From Mycobacterium alsense (GTDB lineage Bacteria; Actinomycetota; Actinomycetes; Mycobacteriales; Mycobacteriaceae), in assembly GCF_002086635.1 (NCBI RefSeq), contig NZ_MVHD01000027.1:1-64000 (forward strand): a DNA stretch of 64,000 bases. The letters run 5' to 3'. This document shows positions 41,402 through 50,095 of the stretch, in pieces. The stretch's first letter is position 1. The number at the start of each line of letters is the position of its first letter. A model generated the notes under the pieces. It saw nothing but the letters and a program-made list of their open reading frames with translations, made no database searches and had not been told where the DNA came from. Both the position numbers and the translations under genes were made by a program.

Positions 41402-42975
41402 CCGAGACGGTGCAGCAGTTGCTGCGGCAACGCCGCAACGACGACACCCCCGCGATCGCCCACGGCCACCGGACGTGGACCTGGCGGGAACACCTGGCCG
41501 AGGCCGAGGCGGAGGCGGCGGCGCTGATCGACCTCGCCGACGCCGCGCGCCCGCTGCACGTCGGCGCCCTCCTGACCAATTCGCCGGCGATGCTACGCGC
41601 GATGGCGGCCGCGGCGCTGGGCGGCTACGTGCTGTGCGGCATCAACACCACCCGCCGCGGGGCCGGCCTGATCGGCGACATCCGGCGCTCCGACTGCCAG
41701 ATCCTCCTGGTCGACGGCGACCACCTGCCACTGCTGGATGGCCTGGATCTCAACGGAATTCAGGTTCTCGATGTGGGCTCGCCGCGCTATGCCGAGGCCG
41801 TTGCCGCGGTGCCGCCGCTCGTGGCCCACCGCGAGGTCGGCGCCGCCGACACCCTGATGATGATCTTCACCTCGGGCACCAGCGGCGACCCCAAGGCCGT
41901 GCGGTTCGCGCACGGGATGGCGATCATGTGCGGGGCCAGCCTGATCTTCCAGTACGACGTCACCGCCGACGACGTGTGCTACCTGGCGATGCCGCTGTTC
42001 CATTCCAACGGCATCGCCGCCGGGTGGGCGGTCGCGATCGGCAGCGGCGCCACGATGGTCCCGGCGAAGTTCTCTCCGTCGCGGTTCGTCGACGACGTGC
42101 GCCGCTACGGCGTCACCTACCTGAACTACGTCGGCAAGCCGCTCGCGCTGATCCTCGCCACGCCGGAACGTCCCGACGACGCGGAGACGACGCTGCGGAT
42201 CGCGTTCGGCAACGAGGCCACCGACCGCGACATCGACGAATTCGCACGGCGTTTCGGCTGCCGGGTCGTCGACAGCTTCGGCTCCAGCGAGTTCGCGGTG
42301 ATCGTCGTCCGCGAGGACGGCGCCCCGCCCGGCTCGATCGGCAAGCCCTACCCCGGGGTCGGCATCTACAACCCCCGGACGCTGTCGGAGTGCGCGGTGG
42401 CGCGCTTCGACGAGGGCGGCGCCCTGGCCAATTTCGACGAGGCCGTCGGCGAACTCGTCAACACCCAGGGCGCCGGGCCGTTCACCGGGTACTACAACGA
42501 CCCATCCGCGACGGCGAAGCGCATGCGGCACGGCATGTACTGGTCCGGGGATCTGGCCTACCGCGACGCCGACGGCTGGATCTATTTGGCCGGCCGCACC
42601 GCCGACTGGATGCGGGTGGACGGCGAAAACCTGGCCGCGGCGCCGATCGAGCGGATCCTGGAGCGGCTGCCTCAGGTGAGCCAGGTCGCGGTGTACGCCG
42701 TGCCCGACGAGCGCGTCGGCGACCAGGTGATGGCGGCCCTGGTGCTGCGCGACGGGAACGACTTGGCGCCGGGCGATTTCGAGAAGTTCCTGGCCGCCCA
42801 ACCCGACCTTTCGCCGAAGGCGTGGCCGCGCTACGTGCGGATCAACGACGACCTGCCCGCGACCGCGACCAACAAGATCCTCAAACGCGAACTGATCGCC
42901 GCCGGCATCACCGCGCAGGGCGGCGTGCTGTGGGCGCGCGAACCGCGCGGCACGACCTACGCGATATCCCAGTGA
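41398..42975 (+). CDS. fadD1: Acyl-CoA synthetase, FadD1-like
   Basis: This 525-residue adenylate-forming enzyme has the ATP motif MIFTSGTSGDPKAVRF, SFGSSEFAVIV, YWSGDLAYRDADGW and the C-terminal catalytic Lys in TATNKILKRE. The sequence strongly resembles mycobacterial FadD1, including LGGYVLCGINTTRRGAGL and TYLNYVGKPLALILATPERPDD (given here in parts). It would activate the acid substrate of the operon to its CoA ester, the first step even though it is the last gene. The start overlaps the BVMO stop (ATGA). It converges on a transporter gene with one base between stop codons. Confidence 0.87.
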   Translation: MTETVQQLLRQRRNDDTPAIAHGHRTWTWREHLAEAEAEAAALIDLADAARPLHVGALLTNSPAMLRAMAAAALGGYVLCGINTTRRGAGLIGDIRRSDCQILLVDGDHLPLLDGLDLNGIQVLDVGSPRYAEAVAAVPPLVAHREVGAADTLMMIFTSGTSGDPKAVRFAHGMAIMCGASLIFQYDVTADDVCYLAMPLFHSNGIAAGWAVAIGSGATMVPAKFSPSRFVDDVRRYGVTYLNYVGKPLALILATPERPDDAETTLRIAFGNEATDRDIDEFARRFGCRVVDSFGSSEFAVIVVREDGAPPGSIGKPYPGVGIYNPRTLSECAVARFDEGGALANFDEAVGELVNTQGAGPFTGYYNDPSATAKRMRHGMYWSGDLAYRDADGWIYLAGRTADWMRVDGENLAAAPIERILERLPQVSQVAVYAVPDERVGDQVMAALVLRDGNDLAPGDFEKFLAAQPDLSPKAWPRYVRINDDLPATATNKILKRELIAAGITAQGGVLWAREPRGTTYAISQ

Positions 42976-42976
42976 C

Positions 42977-43828
42977 TCAACCGGACTCGACGGGTTCGGG
43001 CGCCTCGCCGAACCGCGCCAACACCAGCGTCGCGAACACCGCCACCGCGAATCCCGCGACGACCAGCCAGCCGAGGCCCGCGCGGGCGGTGTCGCCGAGC
43101 CACACCACCCCCACGATCGCCGGGGCGATCGTCTCACCGACGACCATGGCGGCCACCGTCGTCGTCACCGAGCCGCGCTGCAAGGCGGAGGTGAGCAACA
43201 GGAATCCCGCGACCCCGCCCGCGGCCGCCGCGTACAGCGCCGGCTGGGTGTAGAACGCGGCCTTGGTCGGGTCGATCACATCGATTAGGCGCACGCCGAC
43301 CTCGACGACACCGAATCCAGTTCCGGAGCCGAACCCCAGGGCGAGCCCGCGCTCGCGTTCGGGCAATCGACCCGCGGCGGCACCCGCCACGAAGATCGCG
43401 GCCACCACTCCGATGAGCGCCCAGCCGAGCCACCCGGGGGGACGGCGGGAGTGCTCCGGCCCGGCCGCGCCGGCGAGCGCCGCGAGGCTCACGCAGACCA
43501 CCCCGACGGCCGACCACTCGACCGTGGAAAGCCGCGCCGACAACACCCACGCGGACACGATGCCGGTGACGGCGATCGAGGCGGCCAGCGCCGCGGCGAC
43601 GACGTAGATCGGCACCAGGCGCAGCGCCAGCACCTGGAACACGAAACCCAGGCCGTCGAGGCCGATGCCGGCGAGATAGCGCCACTGCCGCAGGGCGCGC
43701 AGCAGCAGCACCGCGTCGACGCCCGAGTCGCCGCCGGGTTCCACCGACCGCGCCGCGACCGCCTGCAACACCGAGGCGGTGCCGTAGCACACCGAGCAGC
43801 CCAGCGCGAGCAGGAACCCGACCAGCAC
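42977..43828 (-). CDS. DMT/EamA-type membrane transporter
   Basis: This 283-residue protein has about ten hydrophobic segments starting at the N-terminus (VGFLLALGCSVCYGTASVLQ) and an internal two-fold arrangement typical of drug/metabolite transporters. The start is GTG 43828; the longer frame upstream enters the desaturase promoter region. It could export or import a small metabolite of the neighbouring operons. Synteny with M. tuberculosis, where a membrane protein gene lies next to fadD1, is suggested but not checked. Confidence 0.8.
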   Translation of the reverse strand: MLVGFLLALGCSVCYGTASVLQAVAARSVEPGGDSGVDAVLLLRALRQWRYLAGIGLDGLGFVFQVLALRLVPIYVVAAALAASIAVTGIVSAWVLSARLSTVEWSAVGVVCVSLAALAGAAGPEHSRRPPGWLGWALIGVVAAIFVAGAAAGRLPERERGLALGFGSGTGFGVVEVGVRLIDVIDPTKAAFYTQPALYAAAAGGVAGFLLLTSALQRGSVTTTVAAMVVGETIAPAIVGVVWLGDTARAGLGWLVVAGFAVAVFATLVLARFGEAPEPVESG

Positions 43829-44006
43829 GGCTCGACAATAGCCGTGCCGCTGAGTGCGCGATGTCGGTAAGCATGTGTGAGGTACCCGTCGGTACGGCAC
43901 CCCGGTCACAAGATCTCTCTTCACGGATCTCTTCGCTGACCGCTCCGATGTTTGCTCCGCCGAAATGTTGGGCACGTCATGATGACGGGACGCACCAGCC
44001 AAGAGG

Positions 44007-44036
44007 TTGCGTCAGTGAACGTACGTTTGCTATCTT
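44007..44036 (+). promoter_or_regulatory. Probable promoter and operator of the reductase-desaturase operon
   Basis: TTGCGT (-35, 44007-44012) and TATCTT (-10, 44031-44036) are 18 bases apart. A palindrome AACGTACGTT (44018-44027) fills the spacer, so a repressor there would block RNA polymerase. The 299-bp gap 43829-44127 also holds a perfect 13-bp palindrome CGTCATGATGACG (43975-43987) and GCACT-TCG-AGTGC (44094-44106). The predicted leader is about 85 bases. Confidence 0.6.
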
Positions 44037-44127
44037 TTGCACGGCATCAGAGCCGAAGTATGCGTGTACTACAGCGTGTTTAGGTCACCGAAGGCACTTC
44101 GAGTGCACGAGTGTGTACCATAGTTTC

Positions 44128-45225
44128 ATGGCGGAACGCGGAGCTCGTCCCGATGTCCCACGGGGTCGGCGGTTGTTCCTGCGCGCGGTGCGGCGATTGT
44201 TCAGCCCGCTGCAGCCCGACGACTACCTGGAGATGATCAACCCGCTGTGGACGACCAAAGAGCTGCGCGGAAAGGTGGAGCGTATCGAGCCGCAGGGCTC
44301 GGAAGCCGCAAGCGTGCTGATCAAGCCCGGGTACGAATGGCCCGGGCACAAACCCGGCCAGTATGTCCGGCTGGGCGTGGTCGTTGACGGCGTCTACCAC
44401 TGGCGGGCGTACTCGCTCACGTCTGATCCCTCACCCGAAGACGGCCTGATCAGCGTCACACCCAAGAAGGTGGACAGCGGTGTGGTGTCGCCGTACCTGG
44501 TGGGAAAGATCCGGCCCGGGGATCTGGTCCGGCTTGGCGAGGTCGAGGGAGTGTTCACGCTGCCTGAACCGCTGCCGTCCAAGCTGCTGTTCATCAGCGC
44601 GGGCAGTGGCATCACGCCGATCATGAGCATGCTACGCAGCCTCGATCACCACGGTGAGCTGGGCGACGTGGTGGTCATCCACTCCGCTCGCACTCGCGAC
44701 CAAGTGATGTTCCTGCCGGTCCTGGAAGACCTCGATCGTCGTCACGACGGGATGCGTCTGGATCTGCGCCTCACGTCGGAGCGGGGGCGGCTCTCGCCGG
44801 GCGAGCTCGACGAGGTCTGTGCGGACTGGCGGGAACGCGAAGCCTTCTGCTCCGGCCCGGGCGAAATGCTGGACGCGCTGATCGAACACTGGGAAAGCCA
44901 CGGTGATCCGAATCGTCTTCACTTCGAGCGATTTCAGCCCAAGATCGGCGGGGACGCCGCGGCCGGCGAAGGTGGCGAGGTTCGCTTCCTCGACAGCGAG
45001 AAGACCGTCGAATGCGACGGTGGCACTTCGATTCTGGATGCCGGCGAGAAGGCCGGGCTGAATTTGGCCTATGGCTGTCGAATCGGAATCTGTCATACCT
45101 GCGTAGGCACGCTGAAATCGGGCAGGCTGCGTGATCTGCGCTCAGGCGACGTCATCGAGCCCACCGGGCAGGACGTGCGGATCTGTATCAACACCGCCGA
45201 AGGCGACGTCGAACTCGAACTTTGA
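44128..45225 (+). CDS. Ferredoxin reductase for the stearoyl-CoA desaturase (Rv3230c type)
   Basis: This 365-residue flavoprotein has FAD-binding WRAYSLTSDPS, NAD-binding SAGSGITPIMSMLR and a C-terminal plant-type [2Fe-2S] domain with CRIGICHTC (Cx4Cx2C) and a fourth Cys in RICINTAEG. The order FAD-NAD-ferredoxin and the partnership with the next gene match Rv3230c, which passes electrons from NADPH to DesA3. ATG 44128 is chosen; upstream codons lie in the promoter. Fifteen bases separate it from the desaturase, which has its own AAGGAG site. It might also supply the island Rieske oxygenase, which lacks a reductase. Confidence 0.9.
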   Translation: MAERGARPDVPRGRRLFLRAVRRLFSPLQPDDYLEMINPLWTTKELRGKVERIEPQGSEAASVLIKPGYEWPGHKPGQYVRLGVVVDGVYHWRAYSLTSDPSPEDGLISVTPKKVDSGVVSPYLVGKIRPGDLVRLGEVEGVFTLPEPLPSKLLFISAGSGITPIMSMLRSLDHHGELGDVVVIHSARTRDQVMFLPVLEDLDRRHDGMRLDLRLTSERGRLSPGELDEVCADWREREAFCSGPGEMLDALIEHWESHGDPNRLHFERFQPKIGGDAAAGEGGEVRFLDSEKTVECDGGTSILDAGEKAGLNLAYGCRIGICHTCVGTLKSGRLRDLRSGDVIEPTGQDVRICINTAEGDVELEL

Positions 45226-45240
45226 TCGAAAGGAGTCACA

Positions 45241-46635
45241 GTGACCGCTACTGTGAAAAACCCGATTGCCCACCTCGATGAGCAGGAGCGGGAAAAGCTT
45301 GCCAAGGAACTCGACGCGATTCACGACGAGGTGTTCGCCGATCTCGGCGAGCGCGATCGACGCTACATAAAGACGGTCATTTCGGTCCAGCGGCAGATCG
45401 TCGTCGCGGGGCGCGTGTTGCTGCTGGGGTCACGCTCGAAAACCGCGCTGGTCCTCGGCACCGCGTGCCTCGGTATGGCCAAGATCCTCGAGAACATGGA
45501 GATCGGCCACAATGTGATGCACGGTCAATGGGATTGGATGAACGATCCCGATATTCATTCGTCGGTGTGGGACTGGGACACCGCGTCGACGGCGGAGGCT
45601 TGGAAGCACTCGCACAACTACATCCACCACACCTTCACCAATATCCGCGGCAAGGACAAGGATCTCGGTTACGAGATCATGCGCATCGACCCCAATCAGG
45701 TATGGCGCTGGGGCTACCTGTTTCAGCCGCTGTACAACGTGCTGCTGACGGTGCTCTTCGAGTGGGGCGTGGCGGTGCACGACATGGACATCGAGGCGAT
45801 CCGCGCACGCGAAAAGCCCTGGTCCGAGGTGCGCAAAGACCTGAAAGGCATCGGAGGCAAAGCGCGCTCACAGATCATCAAGGACTACCTTGGCTGGCCG
45901 ATCATCAGTGCCGGCGCGTTTGGGCTGCTGCAGCTCGCGTTGCGCGGCAGGATCAACCAGCCCGCCGAGTCGCGTGCCGGCAGGCAGCTGCGGAGGGTGT
46001 CACGCACGGGCCGGCTCAGCGCCGCGGCGAGGTTCTGCGACCGGTTCTTGCCCGGCGTGGAAAGCACATTCCTGCGCACGCTGGCCGCGGATGCCCTGGC
46101 CAACGTGATCCGCAACGTGTGGGCGCACGCCATCATCTTCTGCGGCCATTTTCCCGACCAGACCTATACATTCAGCGAGGAAGAAGTCGCAGACGAAACG
46201 CGCGGCGACTGGTATTTGCGGCAGCTGGTCGGCGCGGCGAATATCGAGGGCAGCCCGCTTTTTCACGTCATCAGCGGAAACCTTGGGTACCAGGTGGAGC
46301 ACCACCTGTACCCGGACATGCCAAGCAGTCGGTACTCGGAAATCGCGCCGAAGGTCAAGGACATCTGCGAGCGTTACGAGCTGCCATACAACTCGGGCCG
46401 GTTCTCGAAACAGTGGTTCATGGTGCACCGCAGCATCTTCCGATTGGCGTTCCCCGGCGGCAAGCCCCGACCGAAGCCAGGACCGTACCGCGGTGAGGGC
46501 GGGCGAACCGGCCCGGCCCGCGTCAGTGAGGCGAGCCGGTTTCGTGAGCGTGTCCCCGCCGAACACCCGGCGGCCGGACCCGAGCACAAATCCGGCGGCG
46601 TCGAAGTGCAACCCCCGCCGCGGGGCAAGGACTGA
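45241..46635 (+). CDS. desA3: Membrane fatty-acid desaturase, DesA3 type
   Basis: The three histidine boxes of acyl-CoA desaturases are present: HNVMHG (His90, His94), HNYIHH (His125, His129, His130) and QVEHHL near residue 345, which bind two irons. Hydrophobic segments lie between the boxes. DesA3 makes oleoyl-CoA from stearoyl-CoA. The protein has 464 residues with a C-terminal extension of about 50 Pro/Gly/Arg-rich residues that looks disordered and is not required by the fold. The start is GTG 45241 after GAAAGGAG. The reductase gene upstream is its electron donor. Confidence 0.92.
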   Translation: MTATVKNPIAHLDEQEREKLAKELDAIHDEVFADLGERDRRYIKTVISVQRQIVVAGRVLLLGSRSKTALVLGTACLGMAKILENMEIGHNVMHGQWDWMNDPDIHSSVWDWDTASTAEAWKHSHNYIHHTFTNIRGKDKDLGYEIMRIDPNQVWRWGYLFQPLYNVLLTVLFEWGVAVHDMDIEAIRAREKPWSEVRKDLKGIGGKARSQIIKDYLGWPIISAGAFGLLQLALRGRINQPAESRAGRQLRRVSRTGRLSAAARFCDRFLPGVESTFLRTLAADALANVIRNVWAHAIIFCGHFPDQTYTFSEEEVADETRGDWYLRQLVGAANIEGSPLFHVISGNLGYQVEHHLYPDMPSSRYSEIAPKVKDICERYELPYNSGRFSKQWFMVHRSIFRLAFPGGKPRPKPGPYRGEGGRTGPARVSEASRFRERVPAEHPAAGPEHKSGGVEVQPPPRGKD

Positions 46636-46674
46636 CGCGAAGCGGGCCCGCGAAGCCGGCCCCCACGAACCGCG

Positions 46675-47547
46675 CTACATCGCGATGCGATGGACAGCCG
46701 CGGCAATCTCTTCCGAACAGTCCTCTTGGAGGAAGTGCTTGGCCGGCAACAGGATTGGATCGATCACGCCGCTGGCCCGCTGGGCCTGCATGCCTTGGCT
46801 CCGCCACGGCAACATCGCGTCGCGGGCGCCCCAGACGATCTGCACGGGGTAGGGCGTATCGCGGACGGCATCGACGTAGCGCCGTTGCTTTGCGGAGGTC
46901 AACTCGAAGCCGCGCATGATTTTCAGAAACGCCCGCCCGCCGTCGTCACCGAAGAGCAGCGGAACCCAACATGCGAGTTCGGCGGCCGGGACGCGGCGGC
47001 TCACACCGACAAGCCGCATGATCGACAGGAAAGCGCCCGGCACGCGCATCGAGGCCAGCCAGGCCTCTCCGATGCCCCGGTGCGCGAACGGCTCCATGGG
47101 CCACGGCCGGTGAAACGACTCGACTTCGATGATGGTGTTCAACAGGGTCAGTGAGAGAACCCGCTCGGGCACCGCGGCGGCCACCTCGAAGCCGACCGGT
47201 CCACCGATGTCGTGCACCACGAGGTGAAACCGGTCGAGCCCCAGGGCGTCGATCGCGGCGAGCTGCCAGCGGCCGAGACCGGTCCAGCTGTAGTCGGCCC
47301 CGGCGGGCCGCTCGGCAAATCCAAGCCCCGGCAGATCGACCGCCACACCGCGCAGGCCCCTGGCGGCCAATTCCGGCACCACCTTGCGATACAGGTAAGC
47401 CGAAGCGGGAACGCCGTGCACGCACACCACCGCGGGCGCGTCGCGCGGGCCATCGTCGAGCGCGAACGACGAAATCCCGTCGGCGCTGAAGGAGCGCCCG
47501 GCCGACCGGTACCGTTCGAGCAACCGGGTCACCGCTGCAGCCCTCAT
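46675..47547 (-). CDS. Alpha/beta hydrolase with an Asp nucleophile (haloalkane dehalogenase/epoxide hydrolase-like)
   Basis: The protein has 290 residues. The nucleophile elbow is VVHDIGGPVG, with Asp in place of Ser, as in haloalkane dehalogenases and epoxide hydrolases. The oxyanion motif is VHGVPASAYLY and the catalytic His is in KHFLQED, the dehalogenase-type ending. The Trp that follows the Asp in most dehalogenases is Ile here, so halide binding may be weak and an epoxide or ester substrate is possible. ATG 47547 is used; the longer frame lies in a repeat-rich divergent region. Confidence 0.83.
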   Translation of the reverse strand: MRAAAVTRLLERYRSAGRSFSADGISSFALDDGPRDAPAVVCVHGVPASAYLYRKVVPELAARGLRGVAVDLPGLGFAERPAGADYSWTGLGRWQLAAIDALGLDRFHLVVHDIGGPVGFEVAAAVPERVLSLTLLNTIIEVESFHRPWPMEPFAHRGIGEAWLASMRVPGAFLSIMRLVGVSRRVPAAELACWVPLLFGDDGGRAFLKIMRGFELTSAKQRRYVDAVRDTPYPVQIVWGARDAMLPWRSQGMQAQRASGVIDPILLPAKHFLQEDCSEEIAAAVHRIAM

Positions 47548-47590
47548 AGGTTCTTCATACCGGACGGCGTCGCGGCGGCGCAGAAGCGTC

Positions 47591-47634
47591 CGCCCATCTG
47601 CCGCCCACCTGCCGCCCACCTGCGGCCCATCTGC
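47591..47634. repeat. Four 11-bp tandem repeats in a divergent promoter gap
   Basis: CGCCCATCTGC, CGCCCACCTGC, CGCCCACCTGC and GGCCCATCTGC follow without spacing between the hydrolase (start 47547) and the AMP ligase (start 47673). An 11-bp period keeps all copies on the same face of the helix, which fits cooperative protein binding but also simple slippage. Confidence 0.85.
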
Positions 47635-47659
47635 CCGGCCGATCGTCGTGGCGGTTTCC

Positions 47660-47665
47660 TATCAT
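47660..47665 (+). promoter_or_regulatory. -10 element placing the start of transcription at the ATG (leaderless)
   Basis: TATCAT ends seven bases before the ATG at 47673. Mycobacterial transcripts usually begin about seven bases after the -10 hexamer, so the mRNA would start at the A of the start codon. No ribosome-binding site precedes the ATG, which agrees. No good -35 is visible. Confidence 0.6.
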
Positions 47666-47672
47666 TTACCGG

Positions 47673-49295
47673 ATGAGCGCCGGTGGGCCGGATACCGTGG
47701 GCTCGCCGGCGTTCAGCGACGGGGACTGGGCCTCGTTTCGGGCGGCCGGCTGGTGGTCGGATTGGACGCTGTCGGACGCGGTGCGCCGCAACGCCGAGTC
47801 AACCCCCGATCGCCTCGCCTACGTCGACCACCCCGGCGCGTCGCTGAGCTGGCGGGAATTCGACGATGCGGCAACCGCTTTGGCCGGGCGGCTGGCCGGG
47901 ACCGGGGTGACGCGCGGTGATCGGGTCGCGGTGTGGCACGGCGACTCCGCGGCCATCCACGTGTTGTTCGTCGCGATCGAGCGGTGCGGCGCCGTCGTGG
48001 TGGGCATCGGCGCGCGCGCCGGGACTCGCGAGGTCGGCGCGATCCTGCGCAACGCGCGGCCGAAGCTCCTGATCAGCGATCCACAGCGCGCCGGCGCCGC
48101 GGCGGGTGTCACCGACGAATCGCCGGTGCGGGCGCTGGTCCTCGACGGCGAGCTGCGCGCACTGCGGCTCAACGGCGGTGCCGGGCCCGGCGCGTTGGGG
48201 GCGCACACGCGGCTGGGCGCCGACGACGTCTTCCTGATCAACTCCACCTCCGGGACGACCGGGCTGCCCAAATGCGTGGTGCACACGCAAAACCGTTGGT
48301 ATTACTTCCACCAGAAGGCGACCGGCAACGGCCGGCTGACGCGGGACGACGTCTTCCTGCCGGTCATCCCCACGCCTTTCGGTTTCGGCATCTGGACCAG
48401 CCACGCCACCCCGATCTACCTCGGCGCCACCGCGGTGATCCTGCCACGGTTCACCGCGCGCGCGGCGTGTGAGGCGATCGCGCGCCACCGGGTCACCGTA
48501 TTGTGTTGTGTCAGCACGCAATTGACGATGCTGATGGCGGATCCCGCCAGCCGCGATCACGACCTGAGCTCGCTGCGTGTGGTTTTCGCGGGCGGCGAGG
48601 CGCTGCCGTATCGGCCCGCCGCGGAGTTCGAGGACCTCACCGGCGCCACGATCCTGCAGTTCTACGGTTCCAACGAGACGGGCATGCTGAGCGCGACGAC
48701 GCTCGACGACTCCCGAGTGCGTCGGCTGCGCACGGCCGGGCGGATCGTGCCGGAAATGTCGGTCCGCCTCTTCGACGGCGACACCGACGTCACCGAGACG
48801 GGGCGCGGCCAGCCCGCGTGCCGGGGCCCGGCCACCAGCCTCGGCTACCTCGGGGGCACCGACCACGACAGGTTGTTCACCCCGGACGGATGGATGCGCA
48901 TGGGCGACATCTGCGAAATCGACGCCGACGGCTACCTCACCGTCACCGGCCGCACCTCCGATTTCATCCTGCGCGGCGGCAAGAACATCAGCGCGGCCCA
49001 GGTCGAGGACGCCGTCACCAGCCACCCCGCGATCGCGGTGGCGGCGGCGGTCGCGATGCCCGATCCGGTGTTCGGCGAAAGGGTCTGCGTCTACACCGAA
49101 CTCGCCGACTCGCAGACCGTCGACCTGCCGCAGCTGGTCGATCACCTCTTGGCGCTGGGCGTATCCAAGGAACTGCTGCCCGAACGGCTCATCGTGGTCG
49201 ACGAGCTGCCCCGCTCGTCGGGTGGCAAGATTGCCAAAGGCCAGCTCCGCGAGGATATTCGAAGCAGGATGGAGGCCGACAATGAACACTCCTGA
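47673..49295 (+). CDS. AMP-dependent acid-CoA ligase
   Basis: This 540-residue adenylate-forming enzyme has INSTSGTTGLPKCVVH, ATILQFYGSNETGM, GWMRMGDICEIDADGYL and the final catalytic Lys in SSGGKIAKGQ. It resembles aryl- or cyclohexyl-CoA ligases more than long-chain FadD proteins. It is the first gene of a three-gene unit with a class II aldolase and an amidohydrolase, so a ring acid could be activated and cleaved. The stop lies inside the aldolase gene (14-base overlap). Confidence 0.86.
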   Translation: MSAGGPDTVGSPAFSDGDWASFRAAGWWSDWTLSDAVRRNAESTPDRLAYVDHPGASLSWREFDDAATALAGRLAGTGVTRGDRVAVWHGDSAAIHVLFVAIERCGAVVVGIGARAGTREVGAILRNARPKLLISDPQRAGAAAGVTDESPVRALVLDGELRALRLNGGAGPGALGAHTRLGADDVFLINSTSGTTGLPKCVVHTQNRWYYFHQKATGNGRLTRDDVFLPVIPTPFGFGIWTSHATPIYLGATAVILPRFTARAACEAIARHRVTVLCCVSTQLTMLMADPASRDHDLSSLRVVFAGGEALPYRPAAEFEDLTGATILQFYGSNETGMLSATTLDDSRVRRLRTAGRIVPEMSVRLFDGDTDVTETGRGQPACRGPATSLGYLGGTDHDRLFTPDGWMRMGDICEIDADGYLTVTGRTSDFILRGGKNISAAQVEDAVTSHPAIAVAAAVAMPDPVFGERVCVYTELADSQTVDLPQLVDHLLALGVSKELLPERLIVVDELPRSSGGKIAKGQLREDIRSRMEADNEHS

Positions 49296-50055
49296 CGCAC
49301 GGCGAGGTGGTCTCGAGGTCTGGGCGCCATCGGTGGTGCCCCCGATCGGGGTCGAGCTGTCCGACGAGCAGGCGCTGGCCATCGCCTTCCGCCACCTGGC
49401 CGGCATCGGCTTCGCGGAGAACATGGCCGGGCACATCACCTGGCAGCGCGACGGGCAGACGGACATGCTGGTCAACCCCTGGGGCCTGTGGTGGCAAGAG
49501 CTCACCGCCTCCGACATCTGCGTCGTCGACAGCGGGGCGCGGGTGGTCCGCGGCCGCTGGGATGTCACCCCGGCCATCCACATCCACACGGAACTGCACC
49601 GGGTCCGCGACGACGCCCGCGTGGTCATCCACAACCACCCCTACTACGCGTGCGTGCTGGCCGCCCTGAGCCGGCTGCCCGAGCTCGTGCACCAAACCGG
49701 TTCGCTCTACCTCGACGACCTGCGCCTGGTCGACACCTACGACGGCGAAATCGACACCCCCGCGCGGGCCGCGGAACTCGCCGCGCGCATCGGCGGCGCC
49801 AACCTGACGATCCTGGCCAACCACGGCGTCATCGCGACGGGCCGCAACCTGCCCGAGGCCGTCTATCGGGCGGCATCCATCGAACGGGCATGCAAGCTGG
49901 CCTACGACGTCATGCTCACCGGCCAGGAGCCGCTGAAGATGAGCTGGTCGGACATGGCGGGCATGCAGCGCTCGCTCATCGAACGCGCCGCCGACGTGTA
50001 CTGGGCGGGCGCGGCCCGGATGACCATCAAGGCCGATCCGGATGTGCTCACCTGA
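49282..50055 (+). CDS. Class II aldolase/adducin-family protein
   Basis: This 257-residue protein has the zinc-site histidines of the class II aldolase family (HIHTELH, IHNHPYYA and ANHGVI) and the helix ITWQRDGQTDMLVNP near the start. Members are aldolases, epimerases or decarboxylases that stabilise an enediolate with zinc. Here it lies between an acid-CoA ligase and an amidohydrolase-type decarboxylase, suggesting cleavage of a hydroxylated acid. ATG 49282 overlaps the ligase end. Confidence 0.84.
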   Translation: MNTPDARRGGLEVWAPSVVPPIGVELSDEQALAIAFRHLAGIGFAENMAGHITWQRDGQTDMLVNPWGLWWQELTASDICVVDSGARVVRGRWDVTPAIHIHTELHRVRDDARVVIHNHPYYACVLAALSRLPELVHQTGSLYLDDLRLVDTYDGEIDTPARAAELAARIGGANLTILANHGVIATGRNLPEAVYRAASIERACKLAYDVMLTGQEPLKMSWSDMAGMQRSLIERAADVYWAGAARMTIKADPDVLT

Positions 50056-50095
50056 CCCGCGGCGCCATTGCGCGCCGTCTCGAGGAGGTTGACCG

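Noticed and set aside
43829..44127. Riboswitch or small RNA upstream of the reductase-desaturase operon
   Set aside because: The gap contains promoter elements and short palindromes but no longer paired structure matching a known riboswitch class that I can recognise.
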